Source: Sva-07 sp963774765 (GTDB taxonomy: Bacteria; Actinomycetota; Acidimicrobiia; Acidimicrobiales; Ilumatobacteraceae). From it: a DNA stretch of 64,000 nt. The stretch is taken from positions 62,001 to 126,000 of the forward strand of contig CAVZGP010000020.1 of assembly GCA_963774765.1 (NCBI GenBank). Reading direction: 5' to 3'. Both the position numbers and the translations under genes were made by a program. This document shows positions 17,986 through 27,215 of this stretch, in pieces. Positions within the stretch are counted from its first letter, which is position 1; every line of letters begins with the position of its first letter. The notes under the pieces are model-generated. The model worked only from the letters and a program-made list of their open reading frames with translations. It made no database searches and had not been told where the DNA came from.

Positions 17986-18405
17986 TCAGCGGCAGGCGGT
18001 GCAGCGGACCGAGAGGGCGAAGTGGCCGAGCTCGAGATGGAGGCCGTAGCCGTGTTCGAGGCGATCGGCGAGCGCCGAGAGTTCGTCGGTCGGGATGTCG
18101 GTGACCGCGCCACAGACGTCACACACCGCAGCGACCGTACGAGCGCCGGCCCACCGATAGGCCGCCGGGCCATGCCCGAGATGGACGTGCTCGATCACGC
18201 CGACCTCCTCGAAGTGAGACAACGACCGGTACACGGTGGCCACATCGATGTCGTCGTGGCGATCGGCCAGCTCCTCGGCCGTCACCCGTCCGCTGGTGGT
18301 GAAGAGGTCCGCGAGCAACGTGCGCCGCGCTCGCGTGAGTCGTCCTCCGCCGGCGCGCACCTTGTCGAGTGCGTCGTCGAAGGCCGGGCGGTTCACCAGG
18401 TTCAC
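17986..18405 (-). CDS. Fur family metal-dependent transcriptional regulator
   Basis: 139 aa. Winged helix at about 1-80 (LTRARRTLLADLF, then IDVATVYRSLSHFEEVGVIEHV, the Fur recognition region) and a C-terminal metal/dimerisation domain with CDVCG and a final CTAC, the two CxxC pairs of the structural zinc site. Zinc- or iron-responsive repression is expected (Zur or Fur; cannot be decided). The GTG at 18405 overlaps the hydrolase stop in a GTGA, so it is translationally coupled as the last gene of the EssC-like/hydrolase operon. Confidence 0.9.
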   Translation of the reverse strand: MNLVNRPAFDDALDKVRAGGGRLTRARRTLLADLFTTSGRVTAEELADRHDDIDVATVYRSLSHFEEVGVIEHVHLGHGPAAYRWAGARTVAAVCDVCGAVTDIPTDELSALADRLEHGYGLHLELGHFALSVRCTACR

Positions 18406-19319
18406 CGTAGGGCGATCGGTCCGTACAGCTCGGGGCGGCGGTACTTCTCGAAGTCGAACAACGTCTCGGTGTACTGCTTGCACCAGTCGAGGTCGCACTC
18501 GGCGACGATCACCTCGTCGCCGTTGGTCACAGCCTTCGCCAGCAGCTCGCCGGACGGCGCGAAGATCGACGAGTCGGCCAGCGAGTCGACACCCTCCTCG
18601 ACGCCGCCCTTGGCAACGCCGACGACGAACGTTCCGTTCTGGTAGGCGCCCGACGACATCACGAGCTGGTTGTGGAACCCCTGCAGCGGATCCTGGCTCG
18701 GATCGGGCGCGTAGTGCAGCGGCGTGTTGTAGCCGCACAGGATCAACTCGACGCCCTGCAACCCCATCAACCGATACGACTCGGGCCAGCGCCGGTCGTT
18801 GCAGATCATCATCCCGAGGCGACCGCCGAACGCATCCCACACGCCAAAACCCTCCGGCGACGGTTCGAAGTAGTACCGCTCGGCGTGCTGGAACGGCCGA
18901 TCCGGCTCGTTTCCGGCATGGCCGGGGATGTGCACCTTCTTGAAGGTCGCCACGATCCGGCCGTCACGCTCGACCAAGGTCTGGACGTTCCAGCGGTGCT
19001 GCGTCCCGTCAGGGTCGTCCTGCAGCAGCGCGTAGCCGAGCGAGAATCCGATCTGCAGGTGCTTCGCCTCGTCGAACAGCGGCTGGGTCGCGTCGTTCGG
19101 CATCGAGCGTTCGTAGAAGTGGTCGGCCGTGGTGATGTCGTCGACGAACCAGCGGGGAAAGAACGTCGTGAGCGCAAGCTCGGGAAACACCACCAGATCG
19201 CTGCCCTGGCTGGCCGCCTCTTGCAGGAGCACGATCATCCGCTCGACCACGTCGGCGCGATCGTCGACGAGTTGGACCGGTCCGAGCTGGGCGCCGGCGA
19301 CGGTGACGATGCGTGTCAT
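18402..19319 (-). CDS. N-carbamoyl-D-amino-acid hydrolase (nitrilase superfamily)
   Basis: 305 aa, the length of D-carbamoylases. The nitrilase triad is present in the family context: Glu47 in FPELALTTFFPRW, Lys128 in KKVHIPGH, Cys173 in MMICNDRRWPE; RPFQH and YFEP are also typical. It would hydrolyse N-carbamoyl-D-amino acids to the free amino acid, CO2 and ammonia, the last step of hydantoin degradation. No hydantoinase gene is visible. It overlaps the EssC-like gene upstream by ATGA and Fur downstream by GTGA. Confidence 0.9.
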   Translation of the reverse strand: MTRIVTVAGAQLGPVQLVDDRADVVERMIVLLQEAASQGSDLVVFPELALTTFFPRWFVDDITTADHFYERSMPNDATQPLFDEAKHLQIGFSLGYALLQDDPDGTQHRWNVQTLVERDGRIVATFKKVHIPGHAGNEPDRPFQHAERYYFEPSPEGFGVWDAFGGRLGMMICNDRRWPESYRLMGLQGVELILCGYNTPLHYAPDPSQDPLQGFHNQLVMSSGAYQNGTFVVGVAKGGVEEGVDSLADSSIFAPSGELLAKAVTNGDEVIVAECDLDWCKQYTETLFDFEKYRRPELYGPIALR

Positions 19320-22300
19320 GGAGGCATTCTGGCAGCGACCTGCACGAGGCGCTGGCCGTCGTGGTCGATGACCCAGGCGAGGCCCGGCCGCGGCGGAATC
19401 ATCGATCGACGCGGCAACGTTGCGCCGAGCAGTTCGCCGTCGATGTCACCCATCGCCGTCATGATCAATCCGCAACGACTTCGGGCGATCTCTCGGGTCC
19501 AGTGCCCGTACGCGACCCGCACAGCTTCGAGGCGGGCGGCGACCGCGAACGTCACCCCTTGCCGTGCGAGAAGTCGGGTGATCGTGCCATCGGGATCGTC
19601 GATTCGTTCCGCGTCGTCGACCAAGACGAGGACCCTGCGCTGATCGTCGGCGTCTTCGAGATCGGCGACCTCGATCGGCTGTTGACGATCGACGAAAATC
19701 ACCGTGCCTTCCGGCTGAACCCGACGCCAGGCCGCTTCGATCTGGCGGAGCGCCGTCGATCGGCCGGTCCGTGCCGCGCCACCCACGAACACGTGGTCGC
19801 CGACGGGAACGCGCAGCACCGCCGGTTCGAGGTCGTCGGCGCCGAGCCCGACGAGCAACTCGACGGGCCGACCATCGTCGTGCTCAGAGCGCGAGGTCCT
19901 GCATCGGGCATCGAGATCAGCGGCATCGACGACCTCCGCCAGCACCTCGACCGGTGCCGCGCGGCAGTCGAGTTCCTGGGAGCCTGTCTCCGTCGCGTCA
20001 CCGAGACACGTTTCGGGGTCGAACACGACCTGAGCCTCCAATCCGGACTCGACCACGCGTAGTCGGCCCGGCACCCCGGCGCCCACCACTGGCGCCCGCA
20101 ACCCTGCGGTGCGCGCCACCCCGGGGTCGCCGACATGGAATACCCACGTGACCGCGTGCGCTACGGCGAGCCCGGCCGACGACACACCGTCGGTGGTGAC
20201 CACCGCGACGACCCCTACCGACGGCCCGTCGCGGAGTATTCGGTCGAGCCGGCGGGCGGTCTCGCCGTGAGCGACGTCTCCCAGTGCGTCGCGCACCGCG
20301 GCGAAGCCGTCGATCACGACGACGATCGATGGCTCGCGCGTTGCATCGATCGACCGACGATCCACCACGTCCGCGAGCCGGGCAAGCAATCGGGTGAGGC
20401 GCTCGGTCTCCGACACCCGCACGACCGCTCCACAGTGTGAGATCACCTCGAACGACGTCCACGCGTCATCACCCTGCGCATCGATCACATACAGATGCAG
20501 CTCGTGGGGTTTCGCTCGTCGCACGCAGGCCGCAGCGACTGCGACCGCAGCTGTCGTCGTCCCGCTTCCGACCGCCCCGACGAGCAACAGCGTCCCGTCG
20601 CGCGTCCGCCACGTGAGCGAGCGGCGACACTGCTCCGCGGGGTCATCGAGCAGGCCCACCGCACCCTCGTTCTCGCCGAGATCACGCTGCCGGATCAGCT
20701 CGGGCAACGCATCGATCCACGGACGGTGCGGTGTCACCGTCGCCACCATCACTGCCGCCTGACCGATCGAGTCGACCAGCCGCTCGAGCACACTCGGTTC
20801 ATCGGTTGACGCGAGCGAACCGCCACCGGACCGACCCTCTCCGACACGTTCGACCCACAACCGCCCGGGACCCCTCGTGGCGGGACGCGACGAGTCGGCG
20901 GTTTGGAAGACGACCAGTTCGTCCGGGCCGAGCCGCAAGGCCGCCCGCCCCGCCGAGCCCACCGGGAAACGAGATGGCGCCGCATCACCGACGACGTCGT
21001 CGGCGTCGGCGCGATCCTGCAGGCGCAGCGCGATGCGCAGATTGGTGTTCGCCCGGATGTCATCGGTGACGACGCCGGCCGGACGCTGTGTGGCGAGCAG
21101 GAGGTGAATGCCCAGGCTGCGGCCGCGCTGGGCGATCGACACGAGCGTGCCGAGGAAGTCCGGCAGTTCCTTGGCCAGCGTCGCGAACTCATCGATCACC
21201 ACGACGAGGCGCGGCAGCGGGTCCTCGACCGCTCGCCGGTAGGCCGTCAGATCGTCGACTCGCGCGGCTCGCAGCAGCCGCTCGCGGCGACGGACCTCGG
21301 CGTCGAGGCTCACCAACACACGCTCGGCGAGCCCGCCGTCGAGATCGGTCACCACGCCGACGGTGTGCGGAAGTCGAGCACATGCATCGAACGTCGAGCC
21401 GCCCTTGTAATCGAGGAGGATCATGGTGACGTGGTCGGGGCTCACCTGCGCGGCCAACGACACCACCAGCGAGCGCAGCAGTTCGCTCTTGCCCGAACCC
21501 GTCGTGCCCGCCACCAACCCGTGCGGACCATCGCGGACGAGATCGATGTCGATGATGCCGTCGGCCGACATCCCGAGCCGGGCGATCGGTGCCGGGTCGC
21601 GACCAGCGTGCCTCCATCGACGGGCGATCGTCGTCGCCGCGGTGTCGTCGACCGGTTCGAGCTCGGCGAGCGACACACTCGCCGGCAGTCCGCCCGTGCC
21701 GGCATCGTCCTCGGGGTCGAGCAGCGGCGCCAGACGCCGCGCCGCTGCCTCGGCGGTTGCACGAGACACACCGGCGATCACGATGTCCCGGTCGAGCGCC
21801 GTCCATGCCGCGCCGCTCGTCTCGATCCACCGCGCCGTACCGGTGTCGCCGACTTCGAGGATCCGGTCGACGATCGAGGGCACCGACACATCGGTTTCGA
21901 CGACGACGATGCAAGCGACGTCGCCGCGGTCGAGCCGCCGACGCAGCGGACCGGTGCGGGCGCTGAGCAGAGCCGGCGCATCGACCACGATCACGCTCCG
22001 CCGCCGAGTACCACAGCCGTCGTCGGTGTGGTCCATTGCCTGGGCCAACGCAGCACGATCGGTGACGTCGACGAGGCATGGCAGGTGGTGACTCTGGGGC
22101 AACCAGCTCACCCAGCCCCAGTTGTCGGGACGGTCGGTGAGCACCTGGAGTTCCCAGTCGGCGGGCCCGTAGTCGGCGGCCAACTGGACGATCATCGATC
22201 GACAGAGCGCGTCGCCGATCGAGGACGCACCGCGGATCGCGAGCACCGATGCCGGCTCGAGTGCGATTGGCACAGCGACGTCATCCAAACGCTCGCAACG

Positions 22301-23425
22301 ATCGAGGGCGACCAGCTGTTCGGCGCTCAGGCGTCGGCGATCGTCGATGGCAACCGGCGGCGACCACCGACAGGTACCTCGACCGATGGTGGCCCACAGG
22401 GCGCCGCCGTTCCCACACCGGCGCGACCACAGAACTCCGCCATCGCCGTGGATCTCATCGAGAGCTTCGACGATGCTGCGATGACGCATCCGATGATCAC
22501 GATCAGCAGCGGCGTGTGCGAGCTGAAGCGCCTGCTCGAATTCGGCGACGGCCACGCGGTGTGTCGCCTCGGCACGACGGCGGTCACGGCAAGCAGTGAG
22601 CGCGCCGACGGCCCACGTCGCCAACGACGCCACGGCCCCGAAGGCGGCGAAGACTGCGAACATCATCTGGCCGAGCACCGTCGCCAGGACACCGGCACCG
22701 ATCGCCGCGATGCCGGCACCGACCAGCGTGGTGAGCGGTGGCGAGCGGTGGGACATCGGCGGTCCGGGGACCTCGAGCGGATCGGGTACGGCGTCGTTCG
22801 GGGCGAGCGGCGCGCGCCGCACGACGCGTCGCCACGGATCACCATCGGCCGCCACAACGCTTCCGATCGATGTCGATCCGGCGCCGTCGCTGTCCGAGGT
22901 TCGCCCGATCACCAGACGGCTGTTGCCGATCGACAGCGCGTCGGCGACTGGTTGCGCTGGGCGACATGGCGTGCCGCCGATTGTGGCCGGGAACGCGCCG
23001 GTCAGCTGCGTGAAAGAGACGCTGCCATCGGCCGCGACGTCGAGCACGCCGTGATGCAACTCGACGGATGGATCGTCGAGGCGGATGGCCGCCGTCGCTG
23101 CTCGGCCCACGGTGTGCCGCCCAGGCGCGAGGGTCGTGCGGCGTTCGCATGCCGGTCCGACAGCGATGGCGATCTCAACACCCTCCGTCGTTGCGCGACG
23201 CGGCGCGGCCGTTCGGGTGAGGGTCACGGCAGAGCCGACCAACAGTCCCGTGTTGACCAATCGTTCGTGGTGTGCGACCGGACGTTCGTCGATCGACAGC
23301 GCTGCGGTTGGTGGAAGATCGAGCGCGCGTGCCAGGTCTGACATCGAGTCGGTCGGTGCATGTGGACGGATCACCAGGCGCCCACCGTCCGGTCCGGTCA
23401 CCTCGCAGGACGGGAGTCGTTCCAT
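19316..23425 (-). CDS. EssC/EccC-like FHA-FtsK/SpoIIIE ATPase
   Basis: 1369 aa from ATG 23425; the open frame continues 23 codons upstream through a repeat. Order: N-terminal ubiquitin/FHA-like segment (1-70), FHA domain (about 95-175, with GRHTVGR), two membrane helices (about 232-275), then three FtsK-type ATPase modules. Module 1 is intact (Walker A GTTGSGKS at 640-647, Walker B VVVIDEF near 745). Module 2 has GAVGSGTT (Lys replaced by Thr956) and module 3 GAARTGRS (Lys replaced by Arg), so both look degenerate. This is the layout of type VII secretion coupling ATPases, but no WXG100, EccB/D/E or mycosin gene is nearby. Confidence 0.85.
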   Translation of the reverse strand: MERLPSCEVTGPDGGRLVIRPHAPTDSMSDLARALDLPPTAALSIDERPVAHHERLVNTGLLVGSAVTLTRTAAPRRATTEGVEIAIAVGPACERRTTLAPGRHTVGRAATAAIRLDDPSVELHHGVLDVAADGSVSFTQLTGAFPATIGGTPCRPAQPVADALSIGNSRLVIGRTSDSDGAGSTSIGSVVAADGDPWRRVVRRAPLAPNDAVPDPLEVPGPPMSHRSPPLTTLVGAGIAAIGAGVLATVLGQMMFAVFAAFGAVASLATWAVGALTACRDRRRAEATHRVAVAEFEQALQLAHAAADRDHRMRHRSIVEALDEIHGDGGVLWSRRCGNGGALWATIGRGTCRWSPPVAIDDRRRLSAEQLVALDRCERLDDVAVPIALEPASVLAIRGASSIGDALCRSMIVQLAADYGPADWELQVLTDRPDNWGWVSWLPQSHHLPCLVDVTDRAALAQAMDHTDDGCGTRRRSVIVVDAPALLSARTGPLRRRLDRGDVACIVVVETDVSVPSIVDRILEVGDTGTARWIETSGAAWTALDRDIVIAGVSRATAEAAARRLAPLLDPEDDAGTGGLPASVSLAELEPVDDTAATTIARRWRHAGRDPAPIARLGMSADGIIDIDLVRDGPHGLVAGTTGSGKSELLRSLVVSLAAQVSPDHVTMILLDYKGGSTFDACARLPHTVGVVTDLDGGLAERVLVSLDAEVRRRERLLRAARVDDLTAYRRAVEDPLPRLVVVIDEFATLAKELPDFLGTLVSIAQRGRSLGIHLLLATQRPAGVVTDDIRANTNLRIALRLQDRADADDVVGDAAPSRFPVGSAGRAALRLGPDELVVFQTADSSRPATRGPGRLWVERVGEGRSGGGSLASTDEPSVLERLVDSIGQAAVMVATVTPHRPWIDALPELIRQRDLGENEGAVGLLDDPAEQCRRSLTWRTRDGTLLLVGAVGSGTTTAAVAVAAACVRRAKPHELHLYVIDAQGDDAWTSFEVISHCGAVVRVSETERLTRLLARLADVVDRRSIDATREPSIVVVIDGFAAVRDALGDVAHGETARRLDRILRDGPSVGVVAVVTTDGVSSAGLAVAHAVTWVFHVGDPGVARTAGLRAPVVGAGVPGRLRVVESGLEAQVVFDPETCLGDATETGSQELDCRAAPVEVLAEVVDAADLDARCRTSRSEHDDGRPVELLVGLGADDLEPAVLRVPVGDHVFVGGAARTGRSTALRQIEAAWRRVQPEGTVIFVDRQQPIEVADLEDADDQRRVLVLVDDAERIDDPDGTITRLLARQGVTFAVAARLEAVRVAYGHWTREIARSRCGLIMTAMGDIDGELLGATLPRRSMIPPRPGLAWVIDHDGQRLVQVAARMPP

Positions 23426-23474
23426 GATCGACCAGTGGGTGCCCAGGTCGCAGTTCCGGAACCTCCAATCTGCT

Positions 23475-23516
23475 GCGATGAGCCAACCGACCAAATACGG
23501 CGGTTTCGCTCATCGC
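23475..23516. repeat. hairpin repeat, family B diverged copy
   Basis: Arms GCGATGAGCCAA and TTCGCTCATCGC with the same internal layout as the copies at 15090 and 15151 but several substitutions. It lies 50 nt upstream of the EssC-like start codon in the divergent intergenic region. Confidence 0.75.
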
Positions 23517-23672
23517 TGGGTGATGTCGCGCCGAAAACCGCCCGTGAGCTGGGGCTGTGAGACGAGATACATCACGGTGAGGACTGCTGTGAAGGCCGGC
23601 TTCCAGGAATCTTTCGACCGGGGAGGAATGCTGTGAGGCGAGCGGTGAGGGTGCTCGGTCACGGTGGCGGCC

Positions 23673-24461
23673 ATGACCACGACACCTTGGATCCCACCCC
23701 ATCGACCGGCCGCCGCTGGCGGCCCCGAACGCTCACACCTCTTGGACCACCTCGACGCCGAGTGGGCCTACCTGCGGACCTCCCGCCGAGCGCTGCGCAC
23801 CGCTCGGAGCTGGGCGGAGCGCTACCTCGATCATCCCCTCACCGACGTGGTCGCGGACATCGGCGACCTCGATCAGATCCGGCGAGCGACGCAGCGACGC
23901 GACGACACCGAGCGAATCGACGATGCCATCCTGCTCGCACTCGTGGAGTTGTCCCACGACCAGGAACTCGCCGGCCGAATCGTGCTCCAGCACCTGCTGC
24001 CGGCACTGATCTCCAACGCGTATCGCTACCGTTCGTTCACCGACCACACCGACCCGATCGCCCAGGTCGTGCCGGCGGCGTGGCTCGCGATCCGCTCCTA
24101 CGACGCCGGCCGTCGACGCCACCACGTCGCGGCCTCGCTGATCTCCGACGCCGTTTTCCAGGCGTTTCGGCGACCGCTGCGAGCCCACTCGGCAACCGAA
24201 GAGGTGACGGCACCGGCTGCATTCACGGCGACGGCGTGCCACGACGGTCCCGCCACAGCGCTTGACGAGTTCGTCACGGTGCTGCGCGACGCGGCGCGAG
24301 CGGGCGTGGCGATGTACGACCTGGACCTCCTGCGTCAGCTGGTGCGCGTTGGTTCGCCGGGCATCGTCGCCACGCAACGCAACGTCACGCCACGAACCGT
24401 CCGCAACCATCGCGACCGAGCTGTCGACCACGTGCGAACCGCGCTCGCCGTCGCGGCGTGA
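23673..24461 (+). CDS. sigma-factor-like helical protein with C-terminal region-4-type HTH
   Basis: 262 aa from ATG 23673 (GTG 23664 possible). No confident family. The helical middle (about 85-165, IVLQHLLPALISNAYRYRS then VPAAWLAIRSY) resembles the layout of sigma-70 region 2, and the last 30 residues, TQRNVTPRTVRNHRDRAVDH, read as a region-4/LuxR-like helix-turn-helix. Such lone sigma-like proteins recur in Acidimicrobiia. It is divergent from the EssC-like gene with 247 bp between, so it may regulate that operon. DNA binding is inference. Confidence 0.6.
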   Translation: MTTTPWIPPHRPAAAGGPERSHLLDHLDAEWAYLRTSRRALRTARSWAERYLDHPLTDVVADIGDLDQIRRATQRRDDTERIDDAILLALVELSHDQELAGRIVLQHLLPALISNAYRYRSFTDHTDPIAQVVPAAWLAIRSYDAGRRRHHVAASLISDAVFQAFRRPLRAHSATEEVTAPAAFTATACHDGPATALDEFVTVLRDAARAGVAMYDLDLLRQLVRVGSPGIVATQRNVTPRTVRNHRDRAVDHVRTALAVAA

Positions 24462-24472
24462 TCTGCAACGGC

Positions 24473-25249
24473 TCAGGGACGCTGGACGAAGTTCGGAAGG
24501 CGCTTGTCGAGAAACGCGCGGAAGCCTTCCTGCGCGTCGTCGAGCATCGCCGCGGTCGCCATCTCCTCCATCGCCACGGCGTACGCGTCGGCCTGGTCGA
24601 GGCCGACCTGAACGTAGAACGATCGCTTGCCGAGCGCCTTCGACAATGCGCTCCCTCGCGTGGCGCGGCCGATGAGATCGGCCACGGCAGCGTCGAGTTG
24701 ATCGTCGGGCACCACCCGGTTCACGAGGCCCCACTCGGCGGCGGTCGCGGCGTCGATCGGGTCGCCGGTGAGTGCCATTTCCAGCGCCCGCTTGCGACCG
24801 ACGTTTCGAGCGACGGCCACGAGCGGTGTGTGACAGAACAGGCCGCCCTTGCCGCCGGGGATCGCGAACCCGGCCGACGCCGCGGCGATCGCCAGATCAC
24901 AGGTCGCCACGAGCTGGCAACCGGCTGCCGTGGCCAGCGCGTGCACGTGGGCCACCACCGGTTGTGGCAACGACTGAACCGTGTCCATCATCTCCGTGCA
25001 CACCGCGAACAGATTGCGGGCCGCGTCGAGATCAGCACCGGCCATGTCACCGAAGTTGTGACCCGCGGAGAACACGGGCCCGTTCGCCGCGAGGACCACG
25101 CCGAGAGCATCGGAATTGCCGACGTCGCGCAGGGCACTCGTCAGTTCGATCATCACGTCGAGGGCGAGCGCGTTGCGCTTCTCGGGACGGTTCAAGGTGA
25201 TCGTGGCAATGTCGCCGTCGCGTTCGACCAGGAGATGCGAGTACGTCAT
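24473..25249 (-). CDS. enoyl-CoA hydratase/isomerase family protein
   Basis: 258 aa from ATG 25249. Crotonase fold: NRPEKRNAL near residue 20, the first oxyanion-hole segment FSAGHNFGDMAG, and the second region VHALATAAGCQLVATCDLAIA. The catalytic-Glu positions of canonical hydratases are not both clear (FAIPGGKGGLFCHTP in the second region), so the reaction may be isomerisation or hydrolysis instead. Divergent from the LLM oxidoreductase at 25337. Confidence 0.88.
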   Translation of the reverse strand: MTYSHLLVERDGDIATITLNRPEKRNALALDVMIELTSALRDVGNSDALGVVLAANGPVFSAGHNFGDMAGADLDAARNLFAVCTEMMDTVQSLPQPVVAHVHALATAAGCQLVATCDLAIAAASAGFAIPGGKGGLFCHTPLVAVARNVGRKRALEMALTGDPIDAATAAEWGLVNRVVPDDQLDAAVADLIGRATRGSALSKALGKRSFYVQVGLDQADAYAVAMEEMATAAMLDDAQEGFRAFLDKRLPNFVQRP

Positions 25250-25336
25250 GTTCCGAGTCTCGCACCGCGCGCACGCGCCGCACGCCCCGAAACCCCGAGC
25301 GGGATCGCCGACCAACCGTTCCGTAGGGTCGCCGGC

Positions 25337-26203
25337 ATGAAGTTCGGAATCATGTTCGCCAACACCGGCCACGGTTCGTCACCCGAGGGCGCAATCGCCG
25401 TTGCGACGGCGGCCGAAGCTGGTGGGTTCGAATCGATGTGGACCGTCGAGCACGTCGTCGTGCCATCGGGCTACGAATCGAAGTACCCCTACGATCCGAG
25501 CGGCAAGATGGCCGGCGGCGCCGAAGAATTCGACCTGCCCGACCCATTGATCTGGCTGACGTGGGTGGCGGCGCACACGACCCGCATCAAGCTGGCGACC
25601 GGCATTCTGATCGTGCCGCAACGCAACCCGGTGATCACGGCGAAAGAGGTGGCGACGCTCGATCACCTGTCGGGTGGTCGCCTCGTGCTCGGCGTTGGCG
25701 CCGGCTGGCTGGCCGAGGAGTTCGCGGCGCTCAACGTGTCCTTCAACGATCGAGGCAAGCGGCTCGACGAGTACATCGCCGTGATGCGGGCGTTGTGGTC
25801 CGGCGAGAAGACGACGTTCTCGGGTGAGTTCTTCGATTTCGAGAACTGCATCTCGCTGCCGCGGCCAGCCAGCGGAACGATCCCGGTGATCGTCGGCGGC
25901 CACAGCAAAGCGGCAGCGAAGCGGGCGGGGAGGATCGGCGACGGATTCTTCCCAGGCAGTGCCTCCGCGACCGAGGTCCGCGAGCTGATCACGCTGGTGC
26001 GTCAGACCGCCGAGGACCACGATCGAGATCCCGACTCGATCGAGATGATCGCCGGCGCCGGTGCTCCTCCCGGGCCGAAGCTCGATGCCCGCATCGAACA
26101 TCTCGCCGCGATCGGGGTGACCCACGCGATCGTGCCGACGTTCCGGCCCGACGCGCTGGCCGAGATCGGCGTGTCGCTCAACGCCGCGTACGGCCAGGCC
26201 TGA
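25337..26203 (+). CDS. LLM class F420-dependent oxidoreductase
   Basis: 288 aa from ATG 25337; the upstream open frame is antisense to the hydratase. Luciferase-like barrel with AEAGGFESMWTVEHVVVP, TRIKLATGILIVPQRNPV and LDHLSGGRLVLGVGAGWL, the standard motifs of the F420-dependent TIGR03619-like group. Flavin/F420-dependent redox of an unknown substrate. It ends before the large hairpin shared with the convergent TetR gene. Confidence 0.9.
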   Translation: MKFGIMFANTGHGSSPEGAIAVATAAEAGGFESMWTVEHVVVPSGYESKYPYDPSGKMAGGAEEFDLPDPLIWLTWVAAHTTRIKLATGILIVPQRNPVITAKEVATLDHLSGGRLVLGVGAGWLAEEFAALNVSFNDRGKRLDEYIAVMRALWSGEKTTFSGEFFDFENCISLPRPASGTIPVIVGGHSKAAAKRAGRIGDGFFPGSASATEVRELITLVRQTAEDHDRDPDSIEMIAGAGAPPGPKLDARIEHLAAIGVTHAIVPTFRPDALAEIGVSLNAAYGQA

Positions 26204-26233
26204 ACACCGTCGCACCCCAGCACGGGGCGCCGA

Positions 26234-26296
26234 CAAGCCCGAAAAATGCCTGGATGTGCGCGCTCAGCGCGACAAACCAGGCATTTTTCGGGCTTG
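26234..26296. terminator. long bidirectional hairpin between convergent genes
   Basis: Perfect 20-nt arms 26234-26253 and 26277-26296; the 23-nt loop itself contains a smaller inverted repeat (CGCGCT-C-AGCGCG). The arms include an A5/T5 run, so each strand presents a stem followed by a U-containing stretch. It lies between the LLM gene and the TetR gene, which converge here. Confidence 0.85.
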
Positions 26297-26307
26297 GGCG
26301 AGGCGGC

Positions 26308-26904
26308 TCAGGCGGTGAGATGGATGCGGATGTGGCGGGCGAGCAACCGGGAGAGCACGGTGTCGCCGAGCGCATGGTGCTTGACCAGATAGTCGAGCGC
26401 CTCGAACTGGAACATCGCATCGAGGGATGCGAGTACCAGCGCTTGATCTGCCACCGGCAACGCTGACAGTTCAGGTTCGAACTGGGCTGCCAACTGGCCA
26501 CGCAGATGGTCGCGGAGTCGGTCATAGCCCTCGGCGACCGCCGGTTCGTTGGCGCGCAGGCGGACAGCAGCGCCCGCCAAGGGAGCGACCTGATGGTACG
26601 CCGAGAGCCGGACCGCGACGAGACCCAAGATCCGATCGTCGAGCGAGCCCTGGCCGAGGTGGGCGACGTCGAAGATCTGCCACGCGTCGCCCGTCACACG
26701 CGCGATGGCCGACAACATCAGATCGGTGCGATCCTCGAAGTAGCGGTACACCGAGCGGTACGACACACCGGCGCGTTCGGCGATGTCCTCGATGGGTGGC
26801 TCGGCATTGCCTCGCGCTGCCATCTGGATCAAGGCGTCGAGCACGGCATCCTTGTTGCGGTTGCGACGGGCCGTGCGCCCGTCGATTGCTTCGACTGCGG
26901 GCAT
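26308..26904 (-). CDS. TetR family transcriptional regulator
   Basis: 198 aa. N-terminal TetR DNA-binding domain (about 12-62) with VLDALIQMAARG, IEDIAERAGVSYRSVYRYFEDRTDLM; the recognition helix is the SYRSVYRYF segment. The C-terminal ligand-binding domain is all-helical and not assignable to a ligand. The neighbouring genes are a convergent LLM oxidoreductase and tRNA-Lys, so the target is not evident. Confidence 0.9.
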   Translation of the reverse strand: MPAVEAIDGRTARRNRNKDAVLDALIQMAARGNAEPPIEDIAERAGVSYRSVYRYFEDRTDLMLSAIARVTGDAWQIFDVAHLGQGSLDDRILGLVAVRLSAYHQVAPLAGAAVRLRANEPAVAEGYDRLRDHLRGQLAAQFEPELSALPVADQALVLASLDAMFQFEALDYLVKHHALGDTVLSRLLARHIRIHLTA

Positions 26905-26995
26905 TGAACAAACCGTACAACCTCAGCTCGCCGAGCGACATCGGCAATCCCAGTAGCGATTGCTCGCCGATCGGGCTCGCAACGAACCCGCGAGG

Positions 26996-27067
26996 TGCCT
27001 CCCCAGGGGCTCGAACCCTGAACCAATGGATTAAAAGTCCACTGCTCTACCATTGAGCTAGAGAGGC
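26996..27067 (-). tRNA. tRNA-Lys (anticodon UUU)
   Basis: 72-nt cloverleaf on the minus strand. Acceptor GCCTCTC pairs with GGGAGGC plus discriminator A; D-arm GCTC/GAGC; anticodon stem TGGA/TCCA encloses the loop CTTTTAA (anticodon TTT); T-arm CAGGG/CCCTG with TTCGAGC loop. CCA is not encoded. No second tRNA lies beside it. Confidence 0.95.
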
Positions 27068-27215
27068 GGGACCGGCGCGATTCGCGGGAGAAAACCCCGT
27101 TGAACCGTCTGCGCCGGATTGCGGTTGGCCATCGTAGGGCCCGCGGGCGGGCGCGCCGACTTCGAATCGAGCTGTCGACGCCGGTTCCGAGCGATCAGGC
27201 GAAAAGCGGCTGACG

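Noticed and set aside
20903..23341. 812-aa plus-strand open frame opposite the EssC-like gene
   Set aside because: No family motifs, Arg/His-rich composition typical of antisense frames in high-GC DNA; the minus strand carries the P-loops.
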